A DNA stretch of 64,000 nt from Tubulanus polymorphus (taxonomy: Eukaryota; Nemertea; Palaeonemertea; Tubulaniformes; Tubulanidae), in the NCBI RefSeq assembly GCF_964204645.1, contig NC_134032.1:3498916-3562915 (forward strand), given 5' to 3'. The position numbers and the translations under genes were made by a program. The notes beneath the pieces were generated by a model. It was not told where the DNA came from. It did no database searches and saw only the letters and a program-made list of their open reading frames with translations. Of the stretch, positions 13,055-26,100 are shown one piece after another (the first letter of the stretch is position 1; every line of letters begins with the position of its first letter).

Positions 13055-15204
13055 ATGGAAGCAAATAAGTACTACTGCCCAACATGTAATATCAATATAG
13101 ATAAATCCCAAAAATCAAGACACAATAAAACTAAAACACATTTAGAGAATAAATTGAAACTAGAATATAAAGATGATTTATTAGAAACTAAATTAGATGA
13201 ATTAAAGAATGAAAAAGAAACATACAAATGTGATACATGTAATCAATCATTCAGTGATAAAGGATATTATAAAGAACATTTAAAATCTAAAAGTCATATT
13301 AGAAATAAGAATAATGATATTTTAGGTGAAGATTATTTTGATAAAGATAATGATAAGAATCAGAAGACAATTAAAAGCATAACAAATAAATCAAACAATA
13401 AAAGACCATACACGGAAGATGTAAGAAAATATATTAATTTATTGGATAATAAAAAAGATATAGAGATAACCGAAGCATTTAAAAGTGATATTGGCCCAGC
13501 AGCTATCGAGTTTAAATTTCATAAAGGAAAAACATTAGAAGAAAATAAAAAACATTTAGAAAATATGAAAGAAATAATAAAAATAATAACTGATGTTGAA
13601 TACCCTAAAATTAGTATATCTTCTAAAGTAAAGTTTATAAAATCTGAAGATAAACCAATATATAATATAAGTTCTCATTCACAACATATTATATCTAAAC
13701 AACATATAGATGATAAATTAGATAAATGTTATAATGAAGTAAAAACTAAAATAGAAGAGAAATATTTTGAAGGATCTGGTTTAATATTTGATGAAATAAT
13801 ATTTATGACTTTACATGTTTATAACACAAAATATAATAAGTTAACTAAATCAAAACCAATTGATGAAAATAATGTATCATATTATAAAGAACCAGATATT
13901 GAAGCATCGAGTTATATTAAACTACCATTTAAAACTAATGCTGTAATAAATGTACAAAATGAAGATGATAAATGTTTTCTATGGACAATTATAAGTTGTT
14001 TACACCCAGTTGAAGATTATAATAAACATAGTTTTAGATTAACAAATTATAAACAATTTGAAAATAATTATAAGATAGATAAGTATCCTGTTATAATTAA
14101 AAACATCCCAAAAATAGAAAGAGATGATAATTTAAAGATAAATGTATTTGATTTAATCAAATTACCAAATACAAAAGGTAAAAATATAAAACATTATACA
14201 TTAGAACCTTTATACCTATCAAAAGATTATGATTCAAATGATGTTATAGATATACTATATTATGAGAATCATTATATGTGGATTAAACAAATAGATTTAT
14301 TCTTTAGAACAGAAAGTGATCACCATAATAAAATATATCTATGTAGAAAATGTTAACATAGATTCAGTAATGAAAGTACATTATTAAATCATAAACAATT
14401 ATGTGAAAATCATGATTATTGTAAATTAGTTTTACCAAATGAAAAAGATAAAATATTAGTATTCAAAAAATATGATTACAAAAATAAAGTACCATTTGTT
14501 ATATATGGAGATTTTGAATCATTAAATAAAGAATTAACTGATCAAGATAGAAAAGAAATATATTATAAAAGAAAGAAATTAAATTCTAATGAAAATGATT
14601 TTTCAGATGAACCACCAAAAACAAATACTATTAAAAAGATTCATCAATCAGCTGCAGCTTTCGGGTTATATATTAAATCTGATTATCCAGAACTAATTGA
14701 AAGTGAATATTATAATTACAGAAATGAAAATGTTATCAATCATTTTTGTGACTCATTAATCGAATATGAAATAAGATTTAGTAAATTATTGAATACAAAT
14801 AAAGAAATTATAATGACAGAAGAAGATAAAGAAGTATTTGCATTTGCAGATAAATGTTATTATTGTTAAAAGATATTTAATTATAAAGATAAAAAAGTAA
14901 GAGACCATGATCATTTGAATGGAAAGTTTAGAGGCGCTGCACATGAGAATTGTAACTTACAAGCTAAGAAAATTAATTTTGTACCAGTTATATTTCATAA
15001 TCTATCAGGATATGATGCACATTTATTCATTAAACAGTTATGCCATAAAATAGAAGAAATTAATAATGAAATAGAAAGATTAAATTCAAATAGATCAAAA
15101 GATAAAATACCAACTTATAAATTTAGAATGTTAGCTAAAACATCTGAGAATTATATATCATTCCAACTTGGGTGTTTAAGATTTATAGATTCATATAGAT
15201 TTTT
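13055..15204 (+). pseudogene. Protein-primed DNA polymerase B, N-terminal fragment, inactivated
   Basis: It is homologous to the intact 1343-aa polymerase at 40828-44859, sharing the same start and the two N-terminal C2H2-type fingers. It is broken by an in-frame TAA at 14354-14356 (in the third Cys-rich finger) and a second in-frame TAA at 14867-14869 (in the Cys-Cys/His-Asp-His module). After codon ~716 the sequence switches to unrelated retroelement DNA. The exonuclease motif I region is still recognisable, but all polymerase motifs A, B and C are missing. It cannot make a polymerase. The two open stretches that remain (13055-14356 and 14915-15295) are not separate genes; the second runs across the insertion junction. 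Confidence 0.9.
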
Positions 15205-15313
15205 AAATACTCAGAACTCCTTTTTCAGTTTTAATAATTCATATTTTGAACAGGTCTTTGGCACGTCCACGGGAACCCCCTTTGCTCCATTTTAGCAAAT
15301 TTATTTCTCGAAC

Positions 15314-15838
15314 ATGTCGAAACTGAATTATTACCTCCTCTATACTGGCACTCCCCCTAAGCTTTGGTTACGATATGTTTATGACGTTCTTGCGCTTATT
15401 CCTTGCGATTTTGATATTGATTTATTTCTCTTATTCATTAACTCTGTTTACCCCTCGATGAACTTCACATTTGAATTGGAAGTTGATGGAAAAATCCCAT
15501 TTTTAGACGTGTGCATTCATAATTATTTGTCGTGTTTGAAATTCTCAGTTTATAGGAAAGCCACTCATTCTGGATCCTACTTGCGTTATTTTCCCTTTAC
15601 CACTTATAGCATAAAACTCGGTGTTGCTCAGGGATTATTTCTTCGTGCTTTTAGGATTTGCGACCCCCTTTTTCTCGATGATGAACTCACCCAGATCAGG
15701 AATTCACTTAATAAGTTAGCTTATCCTTACGACCTTTTGAATAAAGCTCATTTTCGATCCCGTCGCACCCATTTTTGTAATTCTCGAGTTTCGCGCCCTC
15801 AGAAACTCGCTTCACTTGTACCCTCATTATTCTGTTAG
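15314..15838 (+). pseudogene. Reverse transcriptase C-terminal fragment (Penelope-like)
   Basis: An open stretch of 174 codons covering the RT palm motif C and downstream region. The first catalytic Asp of the YxDD box is replaced by Tyr, so polymerisation activity is not expected. The upstream fingers/palm motifs lie in another frame or are missing. There is no endonuclease domain. It is a retroelement relic, not a host gene. Confidence 0.75.
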
Positions 15839-15992
15839 CTTGTTTACCTCCGTTTGACACTTCCACTCATCCACTCTCCCTCCGTCCCTCCCTCCCCGGA
15901 TTTTGTTATTTAATTACTTTAATCTTAATCCTTTAATCTTAATCATTTGTCATATTCTAGTATAAATATCCTGTTATTTGATTTTATTCTCA

Positions 15993-16135
15993 GTACACCT
16001 GATGATGGCTAACAGTTGTACGCCTGATGATGGCTAACAGTTTTACACCTGATGATGGCTAACAGTTGTACGTCTGATGATGGCTAACAGTTTTACACCT
16101 GATGATGCCTAACAGTTGTTAGCGGAAACGTCGCT
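15993..16135 (+). repeat. Tandem 26-bp repeats ending in a hammerhead-ribozyme-like motif
   Basis: Five copies of a ~26-bp unit CCTGATGATGGCTAACAGTT lie head to tail. The last (16099-16132) has CTGATGA, a short hairpin (CTAAC/GTTAG with an AGTT loop), GAAA, then CGTC. That is the order of the conserved hammerhead core (CUGAUGA, stem II, GAAA, stem III, UH). Stem III would be only A-U and C-G with no loop, i.e. the palindrome ACGT, as in minimal hammerheads that act as dimers. Penelope-like elements are known to carry such motifs. Stem I pairing is weak here (one clear G-C), so self-cleavage of this copy is uncertain. Confidence 0.5.
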
Positions 16136-16361
16136 CCTCAAATAAACCATTCTGATATAGAATTTTTCAATCTTGGCTTCGTTATCGTAGGATTTCTCTC
16201 GTCATCATCATACACGGATATTGTGTATCTTCTCGTCTAAACCCAAATCTTATATGAGTATATCTGATTAGGGCGGCAGAATCGATGGATCGGAACTAGA
16301 CCTAGCGATCAAAAGGTGGTTATGAGTGATATAATATTATAGTGAAACCCTCCCCGATGAG

Positions 16362-16806
16362 CTGCCCTCTCTCAGGGCGTCCCTCATTTCCCTCTCTCAG
16401 GGCGTCCCTCATTTCCCTCTCTCAGGGTGTCCCTCATTTCCCTCTCTCAGGGCGTCCCTCATTTCCCTCTCTCAGGGTGTCCCTCATTTCACTCTCTCAG
16501 GGTGTCCCTCATTTCCCTCTCTCAGGGCATCCCTCATTTCACTCTCTCAGGGCATCCCTCATTTCACTCTCTCAGGGTGTCCATCTTTTCACTCTCTCAG
16601 GGTGTCCCTCATTTCCCTCATTTCCCTCTCTCAGGGTGTCCATCATTTCCCTCTCTCAGGGCATCCCTCATTTCCCTCTCTCAGGGCATCCCTCATTTCA
16701 CTCTCTCAGGGTGTCCCTCATTTCACTCTCTCAGGGCATCCCTCATTTCCCTCTCTCAGGGTGTCCATCATTTCCCTCTCTCAGGGCATCCCTCATTTCC
16801 CTCAAT
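16362..16806. repeat. 24-bp minisatellite (about 18 copies)
   Basis: Tandem units of CCTCTCTCAGGG(CG/TG/CA)T plus CCCTCATTT. Because 24 is divisible by 3 and the unit lacks stops, three overlapping open frames arise with an 8-residue period. They are artefacts of the repeat, not proteins. Confidence 0.9.
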
Positions 16807-17159
16807 CCCGGCACGTATACCGGGTTGATATATGAGGGTATATATGACTTCTCCTGGTCCTACCCCTCAGACCTACCCCTCTAGATATTTCAATCAGCGA
16901 AGATTATACACGTTTAAGTATTTATTAATATCCGCCCTGATAGTTGTTAAACGATGATTCTTCCTTATATGGACATGTTTTTTGTAGAAGGAAGTGAAAT
17001 TTTCATATAAAAACGTTGGTGTCCTAATAGTTTAACGCACAGTGCGACGCAGTTTTCTGATTTATAAAGTTGATGATATCGGTGTCCGTGTGAATATTAT
17101 ATAAACACAGTTTTTGTTAGTGGTTCACAGTTAGTTGTTTAGTATCGATAAGTCTCAAT

Positions 17160-20100
17160 ATGGCGTCGATGAAGAGTTTGTTTGTAGTCGCTGTATTTTT
17201 ATACGTCGGGAATTCTCTAGGTAAGCGCATATTTATATCAATATCTCTGGGCGATCGATGTCAATGGATTCATTCTCACGCTTGAAACCGTTGGATTCAA
17301 CGCTCCGACGACCTAGGAGGCACTTTCCTTATTATCTACATCTTTTTTAATTGATGTATTCAAACGCAAGTCACAGATACTCTAGAACTATAGACGATAG
17401 TGGTTTTGATCCATATTTTAAAAACGCAATTATCAACTGTCTAATCTGATGTCTAATGTTCTAATAATCTGTTGTTTGTTGTTTCATGTTCCAGTTATTT
17501 AAGTGTCTAATGATCTTATGATAGTAACGATACTGTTTTTCAAACCCGAAGTAAAGTTCTGGCTTCCAACTACTGTCCAAGATCTCATGATCAACTGTCT
17601 AATAATCTAATGATGAACTGTTAAATATTCTAATGATCTACTGTCTAATGATTTAATGACGAACTGTCTAATGGTCTCTAATGATCTACTGTCTAATGAT
17701 TTAATGACGAACTGTCTAATGATCTACTTTCTAATGATCTAATGATGAACTGCCCAATGACCTTTTTTTAAATTATTGTATTTATTATTTTATTCATTTT
17801 ATTTTATTTTTTTAATTTATAATATTTTATTTATAATATCCTTTTTTATCCTTTGCCACTCATGATCAACTGTCTAATAATCTAATGATGAACTGTTCAA
17901 TGTTCTAATGATCTACTGTCTAATGACCTAATGATTAATGGTTTTTACCTCAAAATTGCAAAGTTAAAGTAGATCAGAGTTTTTAGAGTCTATACAAATC
18001 GGAGATTGTGCAATACATCCTAGCAAAGTGGTACGGAATCTGGGTGATTATTTTGACATCAATATGACCATGGATCACCATGTTAAACAAGTCTGCAAGA
18101 CAGCTTCTTTTGGTCTTTACAAAATAGGCAAAATTAGACATTTTTTAAATAATCCAATCATGGAAAGATTAGTTCATTGTTTTCTAGACTTGATTACTGC
18201 AATAGTCTGTTACTTGGTACAAGTCAGTACAATATAGAAAAGTTGCGGCTTATCCAAAACTGCTGCCCGACTTGTCACGAGATCAAAAAAGGTTAATTCG
18301 ATTACTCCAATACTTGCGTGCGCCGGGCTTTAAGTTATTTCGAAAATAGTGACCATTTACGAGGAAGGCAAGATGATAAATAGATTCTGGTAGATATCCA
18401 GTCATCTTTCCTTTATCATAGAGTATTTCAATTCAGATTATGAAGGTCCAGGATTTATTTTATACACTTAATGATTAAATTTGGGGTCGGGTTTGATGAT
18501 CAATTTTCAAATTGCCAGAGGCTCCGAAGACGATGTAGAAGACTGCAAGTATATCTGATGTGTGGATCCCTGTAACACGCTCCTACATGGTTGTGATAGG
18601 ATACTGTAGTATCCTCTCTTCATAAACCCTCCCCCCACTGGTGCAGACTCTATTCTTTTATTCAAAGATTTAGATTAATAATTATCAGGATCCAGTTCCA
18701 TAGTTCCACTTGAGTTTATGATTCTAGGATTAAATCTTTGAAGATGAACTAATACAGAACTGTGAACTGTTCTAGATTTTCAGTATTCGTTACTGCTTTA
18801 TCCAGAGAAATACTGATTTGTTTTGTTACAAAAATATGAAAGATGTTACTGAGGGTTTTACTGTTGATAACTGATTAATTTGAGCAGAAATATGAAAGAT
18901 GTTACTGAGGGTCTTACTGTTGATAACTGATTAATTTGAACAGAAATATGAAAGATGTTACTGAGGGTCTTACTGTTGATAACTGATTAATTTGAACAGA
19001 AATATGAAAGATGTCATTGAGGGTCTTACTGTCGATTACTGATTAATTGTCTTTCATATTTCAATAGAAAATTCAGTTTGTTACTGATGGCAGTTTTTAG
19101 AGGTTGCAGCCTTGTTAATTTAAACACAAGATTCCAAATAGATTGAAGTGATTTTTCTCAATGATTTCAAGCACATATTCGTATATATCACATCAAATAG
19201 GAAGTTGATTGTAAATCTATTAATAGATTAGATTTTGACGTGAGGCATTTATACATTACACATTGACAGCAGTTAAAACTGTGACTTTTTACTTCAGTAA
19301 ACGGCCAATATGACGCGTTGTTCCGGACCTGTAGCCAGCAGTTTTCATGGGCAATTCTTTTATTTTAATAAAGCATAGGCAATATAGTAGTTCATTGAAG
19401 AGTTTGTGTTAGCGGTAGGGAATCAAACCCTTGTAAGCGAGGAATAGATGAAGGTCTCTGAATTCAGGCATAAATTACACCGCGAACCTAGTGTGTGATA
19501 AAGGATCGTAGAGCAAAAGGTGAAACCAAAATCAGTCGACCTTTTTGGGAACAAAACAGTCACACACAGCCGACCGACCTATTTCTGAGCTGATAGGCAC
19601 TTGGGAGATACAAATGTAAGAAAGATTAATTAAGATCAAAGCAACTTTAAAATTTCCCTTGAAAATTTTTAGAATGTATAAAAAGTGCTGATTTCTGCGA
19701 AGAATAATGGCCACTAGTCGGCCATCTTTATTCAGAACGCGTCAGTTTTTGGGGGCGAGCGATAATTCACCGACGTAGCATAATTATTCTAGTAAACACT
19801 ATTTTGCCGATACCTCGCTCTGATTGGCTCATTTACACCGCGCATGCGTACTGAGGTGCACGACTTTAAAAATGTGTAGAGAAAATCAAGCGGAGAGAAA
19901 AGAGAACAGTATTGAAACTGAGGCCTGCGAGCACTGGCACAGTTACTTACTACTAGACCACCGCGGCACAGTCAAATACAGTCGGAATCTTTTACCAGCC
20001 CTCAACCTAACCTTAACCCCAATAGTCAGCGCCGTATGTCTATAAAATGTGTTGTGAAATGAGATAGAATTTTGAATAAAATTAATTTGCCGCTTTAATT

Positions 20101-23100
20101 TTGACAGTATTTCCGCGCCATGATATGAGGCAGCAGCAGTTTCTGTATAAGTTCATTGATATTTTTTCTATATTGGCAGATGTTAAAACTGACTCAAGTT
20201 GCAGTAACGGGTGGTCATATAGATTACAGACCGGTTTCTGTACATTCATTGATATGTTTTCTATATTAGCAGACGCGAACACAGATTCAACTTGCAGTCG
20301 GTCATACAGATTACAGACCGGTAGATCAGGTTACATCACGAGTCCTGGATATCCGGACAATTATAGTGAGAACCTGCGGTGTTTATGGAAGATTGTTCCA
20401 CCTGTAAACAAGGTAAATATAAAACACAGGAAATTGTGAATATAAGGAGTGAGAAATATTCACTGTTAAACCGGGTGCGCACACCTTTGCGATCATCATA
20501 TCATCGCATGCGATGAAACAATGAAAATCGCATCATCCCCGCATACCTTAGCGATTTTTATGAAGGCCTCGAGTTGGATTCAAACACGTGACTGCGCCGC
20601 CATTTTGAGCATCACGTGACTGCTTCATCCTTAATTCTGATTGGCTACTAAAAATTTTCGTTCGGAAAATCGGCAGCGTAGCCCGCAGACCTTTACGATT
20701 TTTATCGTACGGAAAAATCGAATGCGAAAATATCGAACATGTTTGATTTGTTGCGATGATGCGATGTAATCGGCTCCGGATGCCACGGCATACCTTTACG
20801 ACGACGCGATAAAACCATGCGATGAAGCAATCATACGATCGATCGCACAGGTTTGCGCCGGGCTTTAGAGAGAATATTTTTGTCAGCACATTTTGTACGA
20901 GTTTGGAACGGAACTTATATTTATTTCTCTTTGAACCTGACAATCGGGTGCGGAACTGTTTAACTATTACATTACATCACATTACATCACTCATTATCAA
21001 TAGGGCTAACTATTAATGATTACTACCAGTTAGAATGGTGCGAACACATTTCATCATTATCAATAGGGCTAACCCTTAATGATTACAACCAATTAGAATG
21101 GTGCGAACACATTTCAATAACGACGAATCTTAAATCATTTCTATTTCAGAGAGTAGAAATATCGTTTGATCCTAGTTTTCACATACAGCGTACGTATAGC
21201 AGCTCGGATGACAAATTATTTTTATTTCAGAAAGTTAAAATATTGTTTGAAACATTCAACCTGGAGAGTCCAGATGACGGGTATTGCTATGACTATATAG
21301 CGGGTAAGAATCGATTTACGTTCTTCATTATTTTCTTTTTAAGAAACGAATCATGATTTAATTTCGCATGAGTCCAAAAATAGTCTTCACTCTTTAGAAT
21401 GGTTTTAAATCTTATCAGTGAAACTGAACTCTGAATTATATTTGTGTATTTACTTTTGACTTTCATCTTTTATCAGTATTTTTATAATAACTATTTAGTA
21501 AAAGTGGAGATGAATAAAGATATATTAGAATCATTATGATTATTGTATTACAGTACGTGGAATTAAATATTGTGGCAGTACAGCGCCCTCTACACGATAC
21601 TATTCTGGTAATGTGTATATACAGTTTAGATCAGACGGCAATAAAAACTATAAAGGGTTTAAACTGATTTGGAGGATATTAAAAGGTAGCTCATAATGAG
21701 AAGTTTATCATGGAATCAGTAAATCACATATAAAACAATTCAATTCAATATTTATTTGTAGTTGATTCGACTTGTAGTGAGACACCTAGAGTACAGGATG
21801 GTACATCAGGTTACATTACCAGTCCTAAATATCCGGACAAGTATTATAACAGCCTCAATTGTAGCTGGAGGATTGAGACTCCAAAAAACAAGGTAAATAT
21901 CTACATTGTGTATTTGTGAAATGTTGATCCTAGAAAAAAAAAAATGATATTGTCGCGATTTCTGCACGAGCAGGTCTCAGGAGTGAGAAATATTTGCACT
22001 AGTAGAAACTCAATGGGGCTAAGATTAGGTCTAACCTTATCCCGGGATTTGGTTTAACCGATTATTCCGGGTTTAAGTTATAACTGATCAAAATAAACAG
22101 TTCCTGAAATAGATAATGAATGATAATTTAATTCTAAGTTTGTATATATATTTTTGCAGCTGGTTGAAATATCATTTGACAAGAATTTTCGTATAGAGGC
22201 CACAAGTAAAGGTGTTTGCTGTGACGAGTTGACGATAAAAAGTGAAATCGGTAAAAATCTAAACACTCTTCACAACGTGAATAATATTTATGATTCATAA
22301 AGTTTTATCAGATTTATTTCTTCATCAGGGAGTGATGAGTATTGCGGCTGGACTGCTCCTGGTAAACGATTATACACTGGAAATAAAGCAATACAATTTA
22401 CATCAGACGCCGCTACAAACTATGTCGGGTTCAAACTGTACTGGCGGTTTGTACCAGGGAAAGGTAAAGATAGCTTAACGATAAATATGGTAAAAAAATG
22501 AAATATTTGAACGAAATTCTGAAACTGATGAGATCCATGGATACCACATAAATCTGTTGTTATTTCTTTCAGGTTCAGTTTGGCAGGTGATAGTGTTTAC
22601 AGGGCGTACAAGTATTATAACACAAACAGTCCGGATAGGTTTCGGTGAGACAGGTAGTGACGTCACGTACTTCCACCTGGGAACCGAGTTCGAGGCCGGT
22701 TCAAACAAGACTCATAAACTGTTGTTACCAGTGAACATCACAAATCCACAACCACCGAGAAAACTCATGTTGAAAACTGCACGGAAAACAAACTGGCGCG
22801 TCATCCAGGTTATAGAAATATGGAGAGTGAGGGGAGAGAGAGGCCGGTGTGAATTTGATATTAACTCATATATTCATATATTTAAATTCAACAGGTGGCG
22901 CTAGTAGGTGTGATAGATGGTGACAATGTTGTGTACATGTATAACTGCAGTAAGAGCCACACATACACAAAGAGACAGACTTGTATTAATCAATCAGAAA
23001 TTCATAAACCAGGTTCGTTAAAACGTATTATTGCACTCAGAATACCCTATTAACTGAACTTATAATTAGACTGTTGCGGTAAGCCTAGGCTAACAAACCT

Positions 23101-26100
23101 TTCCTTTTAAAACCTGAGTTATGAGCAACTTAACGCCCCAGCGGGCAAGGTGTAAAGTCTACTAAGGCTCCACGCTGAAAGCTGATGATAATGATGATTA
23201 TCCGGTCCAATCCGTGTTTGAATTATCCTCAAAGGTCATAAAAGGGTTCCTCCTCACAGATTGCGGTCAAGTGTGAAAAGTCATATTTTTTCCTGTTATT
23301 TCTAGTTAAATGGCAGATCGCTGTTTTTAGTGGAATCAAGCGGAGTAGTTCCAGGTTATACTATACCAGTGGAAGAGTTAATATTCAGATTATCGGTGAC
23401 CGAGGTGAATCACAGTTTACATATCTAGGTTCACAATTCGGGGAACACAGAGAACGAGAAGATGTGATCATCTTCACGAGAAATATTGGAAAACCTAAAA
23501 CTGTAAAAATAAAACTCGAATCAGGAGATAGAGAAAAATGGTGGTTGCTAAAACAAGTAAGTTGTCAATAAGTCCTAAACTGCTCGTAATGTAGGTCAAC
23601 CTGCTCATTATGTAGGTCATCCTACTCGTGATGTAGGTCATCCTACTCGCGTCGCTATCTGGAATCGAGGATCATCAGTGATTTACATTTTACAGGTGAA
23701 TTGATTGAAATAATCAATACAGGTTCCCCTTGCCCTCCTTCCCCCTCTCCCTCTCATTGTCCTCCTCACCCCTCACAATCTCCCCTTCTACTCTACCCTC
23801 CTCACACCCTCTCATTTCTCACTCCCTCACCTCCTCACTAACTCTCTCACCTCCTCACCCCTCACACCTCTCTCAGGTTTTTACAATCTACCTCTGATTT
23901 TCTCGTTGTAGTTCACAATGTTCTCCAGTAAGATTTTCCCGAATCAACAATTTGTCGCTAACACAACAAAAACGATGTCAGACTCAACCACCAGCACATA
24001 CATTGGATCGAATCAAGTGGCTGTTATTGAGTTAAAAACTGTAGAATTTGGTGAGTACCACAATGAGTACCTCAAGTTAAACACTGTAGATTTTGCTGAG
24101 TAGCACAACCTGTAAACCTGCACAGTTGTGACTTCTTAAGCCCGAAAATGGTTGCGTAAGTTGTTAGTTTGTTTGATTGTGTGGAGTTGAATCTAAGTCC
24201 TGTAGCTTGAACTTCAGTTAAAACACGGCGGCGCCGCGAGTCGAACCATATTCAAAATCGATAATATATATTTGTAGGACCATCAGCAGTGACACAAGTT
24301 ACAGAAACCACCTCAACGTCAAGTGAGTTATTTTTACAGAAGGTTTAAAAAGTGTACAATCAATTGGTTACATGAGCCCCTTGCAGGTTGGGTTAGGTAC
24401 CATTTGAAAATTGAACAAACATATATATTTATATTTGTAGGACCATCAACAGTGACACAAGTCACAGAAACCACCTCAACGTCAAGTGAGTTATTTCTAT
24501 TGATCACCAAAGTTTTAGAAAGTGTACATTCATTTCATGCGAAATAAATACCCTGATTAAAGCATTTTACTCTTTAAACTTTTTTGAAACAAAAATGCCA
24601 CGAAAATAATGAATTTGAAACTGTTGACATACAGTTGAGTTTTATATAATTGCAGATTCTAAAAATGCTGGTCCTGCGGACACGGTGGCTGGTTTCTGGG
24701 CAACAGTTGGCAGTGCAATCGGTTTCTCAATTGTGATTGCAATCGTTATCGTAGTAACGGTCGTGTTGTATGTACACCGCAGAAACATGTATAACAGAAA
24801 TACTACTGGTTCGTTGTTTATATTTTACAGGGGGTTTGAGAACTCGTCACTCAATGTCGTAATATTGCTGTATATACAGTTTTAGCAGCATCAGAACCAA
24901 TTGAATATTCCATGCATAGATTATTCTTATATCTAGAGATTGTCTATACTAGTCAGGAACCCGATAATGATGCTGATGATTCATACAAATGATGACTTAT
25001 ACTTAGTATATTGAATTGGAAATATGAATTTGTCAGACTCGAAGACTATCACCAAATATTTATGTTCTAGGCAAAACATAGACGTGTGGAATTAGCCCTA
25101 AGCAATCATCACAGTCGAGTGGTGACCAGTCAGGTCTGATGACCTGATTACAATACCCGATATCATTCTATCATTTGGTCCTCAAAACTTCTTGTAATAG
25201 AACGATAACCACACTCAAACGTGGTGAACGGATAATATGATAAAATCCCACTATTTACAGATTAAAAGAATTTTAGAACAAGAATTTATTTATTCAATCT
25301 AAAATATATAGAATACACGACGTTTCGATCTCAGACACCCGACGATGATCTCTAGGGTGAGATTGAAACGCCGTGTATTCTATATATTTTAGATTGAATA
25401 AATAAATTCTTGTTCTAAAATTCTTTTAATCTGTAAATAGTGGGTTTTTATCTTATTTTCTTGTCTTACTCTTAATAACTGGCAACCATATGAACCGTAA
25501 ATTAACTATAAACTGTAGGTTCTAATCCGTAGATTTGGCTAGTGCAGTGAACAGTTCAGTACTAGTACCGGTACTAGTCCTTCCATTATTCCGAAACAAA
25601 CTATTCCTAAAACTCATCGAGTCCTTGACCTGAAAGAGTTTACTGTTGATGAGAAATACGGTGAAACTCTTAGAGTGAATTGAATCAGAACTAAGAATTA
25701 GGAGTAAAAAAATAGAGATGACTTCAGTAATGTGACGACTGATCCAAATGACAACTTACACTTAGTAAATTGAAATAGAAATACAAATTGAGACTCAAAA
25801 TAGAGAGACGACGGGTTGTAATGTTGCGATGATTTCACTGAACTGTTAAATATTCGTCTATTTCTTTTTTCAGGTGTGGTTTCTGAACCGGATGTCGTTT
25901 ATGAATGTTCTGTTGGCGCTAGTGGTAACTCGTGTTTTAACATGTTTGAAATGACGTAACTGACTCTGTAGGAATTCTCCGTGATAACGCGATATTTCTC
26001 TGTGTTTTGTAGCTCGGATCGACAGACGAACTGTTCCTCCATCTACTCCAGCTGCTCCATCTGCTGCTGGTGTCGGGTTCATTGAAGAAGGTGCGCGCGC

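Larger units (their letters stand above)
12636..15204 (+). mobile_element. Truncated Polinton/Maverick copy 1 (left end only)
   Basis: This is the left terminal hairpin, the leader and about the first 720 codons of polymerase B. It is colinear with the full element at 40.48 kb and highly similar base for base. Compared with that copy it keeps about 150 bp of extra leader between hairpin and start codon. Similarity stops abruptly near 15204, where Penelope-like retroelement sequence begins. The remaining ~14 kb of the element is not found in this window, so the copy is dead. Internal transcription or replication signals cannot be separated from coding sequence here. Confidence 0.85.
15205..16190 (+). 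mobile_element. 5'-truncated Penelope-like retroelement (RT fragment plus tail)
   Basis: The sequence encodes the C-terminal part of a reverse transcriptase. A GTS(T)GTPFAPF-type motif near 15255-15292 is followed, after an in-frame stop and frame change, by RYVYDVLALIP near 15368-15400. There the catalytic YVDD box reads YVYD. Next come IPFLDVCIHN and a thumb-like region to 15835. The order and motifs match Penelope-like elements. The GIY-YIG endonuclease domain usual in many of them is absent, and the 5' part of the RT is missing. The element sits inside the polymerase B fragment, so it inserted after the Polinton or arrived with a deletion. The tail (15.98-16.14 kb) contains hammerhead-like repeats. 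It is non-functional as it stands. Confidence 0.75.
17221..20272. other. Intron 1 with LINE fragment and minisatellites
   Basis: The 3.05-kb first intron holds a degenerate (T)CTAATGATCTACTGT minisatellite (about 17450-17760 and 17860-17945), a LINE fragment (about 17955-18330) and a 56-bp tandem repeat (18831-19050). The rest shows nothing recognisable. Confidence 0.7.

Noticed and set aside
13055-14356. A separate 433-aa zinc-finger gene
   Set aside because: It is colinear with the N-terminal third of the intact polymerase at 40.8 kb and ends at a premature stop; it is a pseudogene fragment.
15993-16135. CRISPR-like array
   Set aside because: Repeats are directly abutting without spacers and lie in a retroelement tail of a eukaryotic genome.
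16342-16884. Three overlapping open frames of 77-180 codons with 8-residue repeats
   Set aside because: Produced by a 24-bp minisatellite; the same peptide pattern appears in all three frames, so there is no coding signal.
24685-24885. Independent 66-aa membrane protein
   Set aside because: It is TM exon 14 of the CUB gene read through its splice donor into the intron.
25320-25372. CGATGATCTC...GAGATTGAAACG as a second hammerhead-like motif
   Set aside because: The essential CTGATGA box is not present, and the sequence is explained by the foldback arms.
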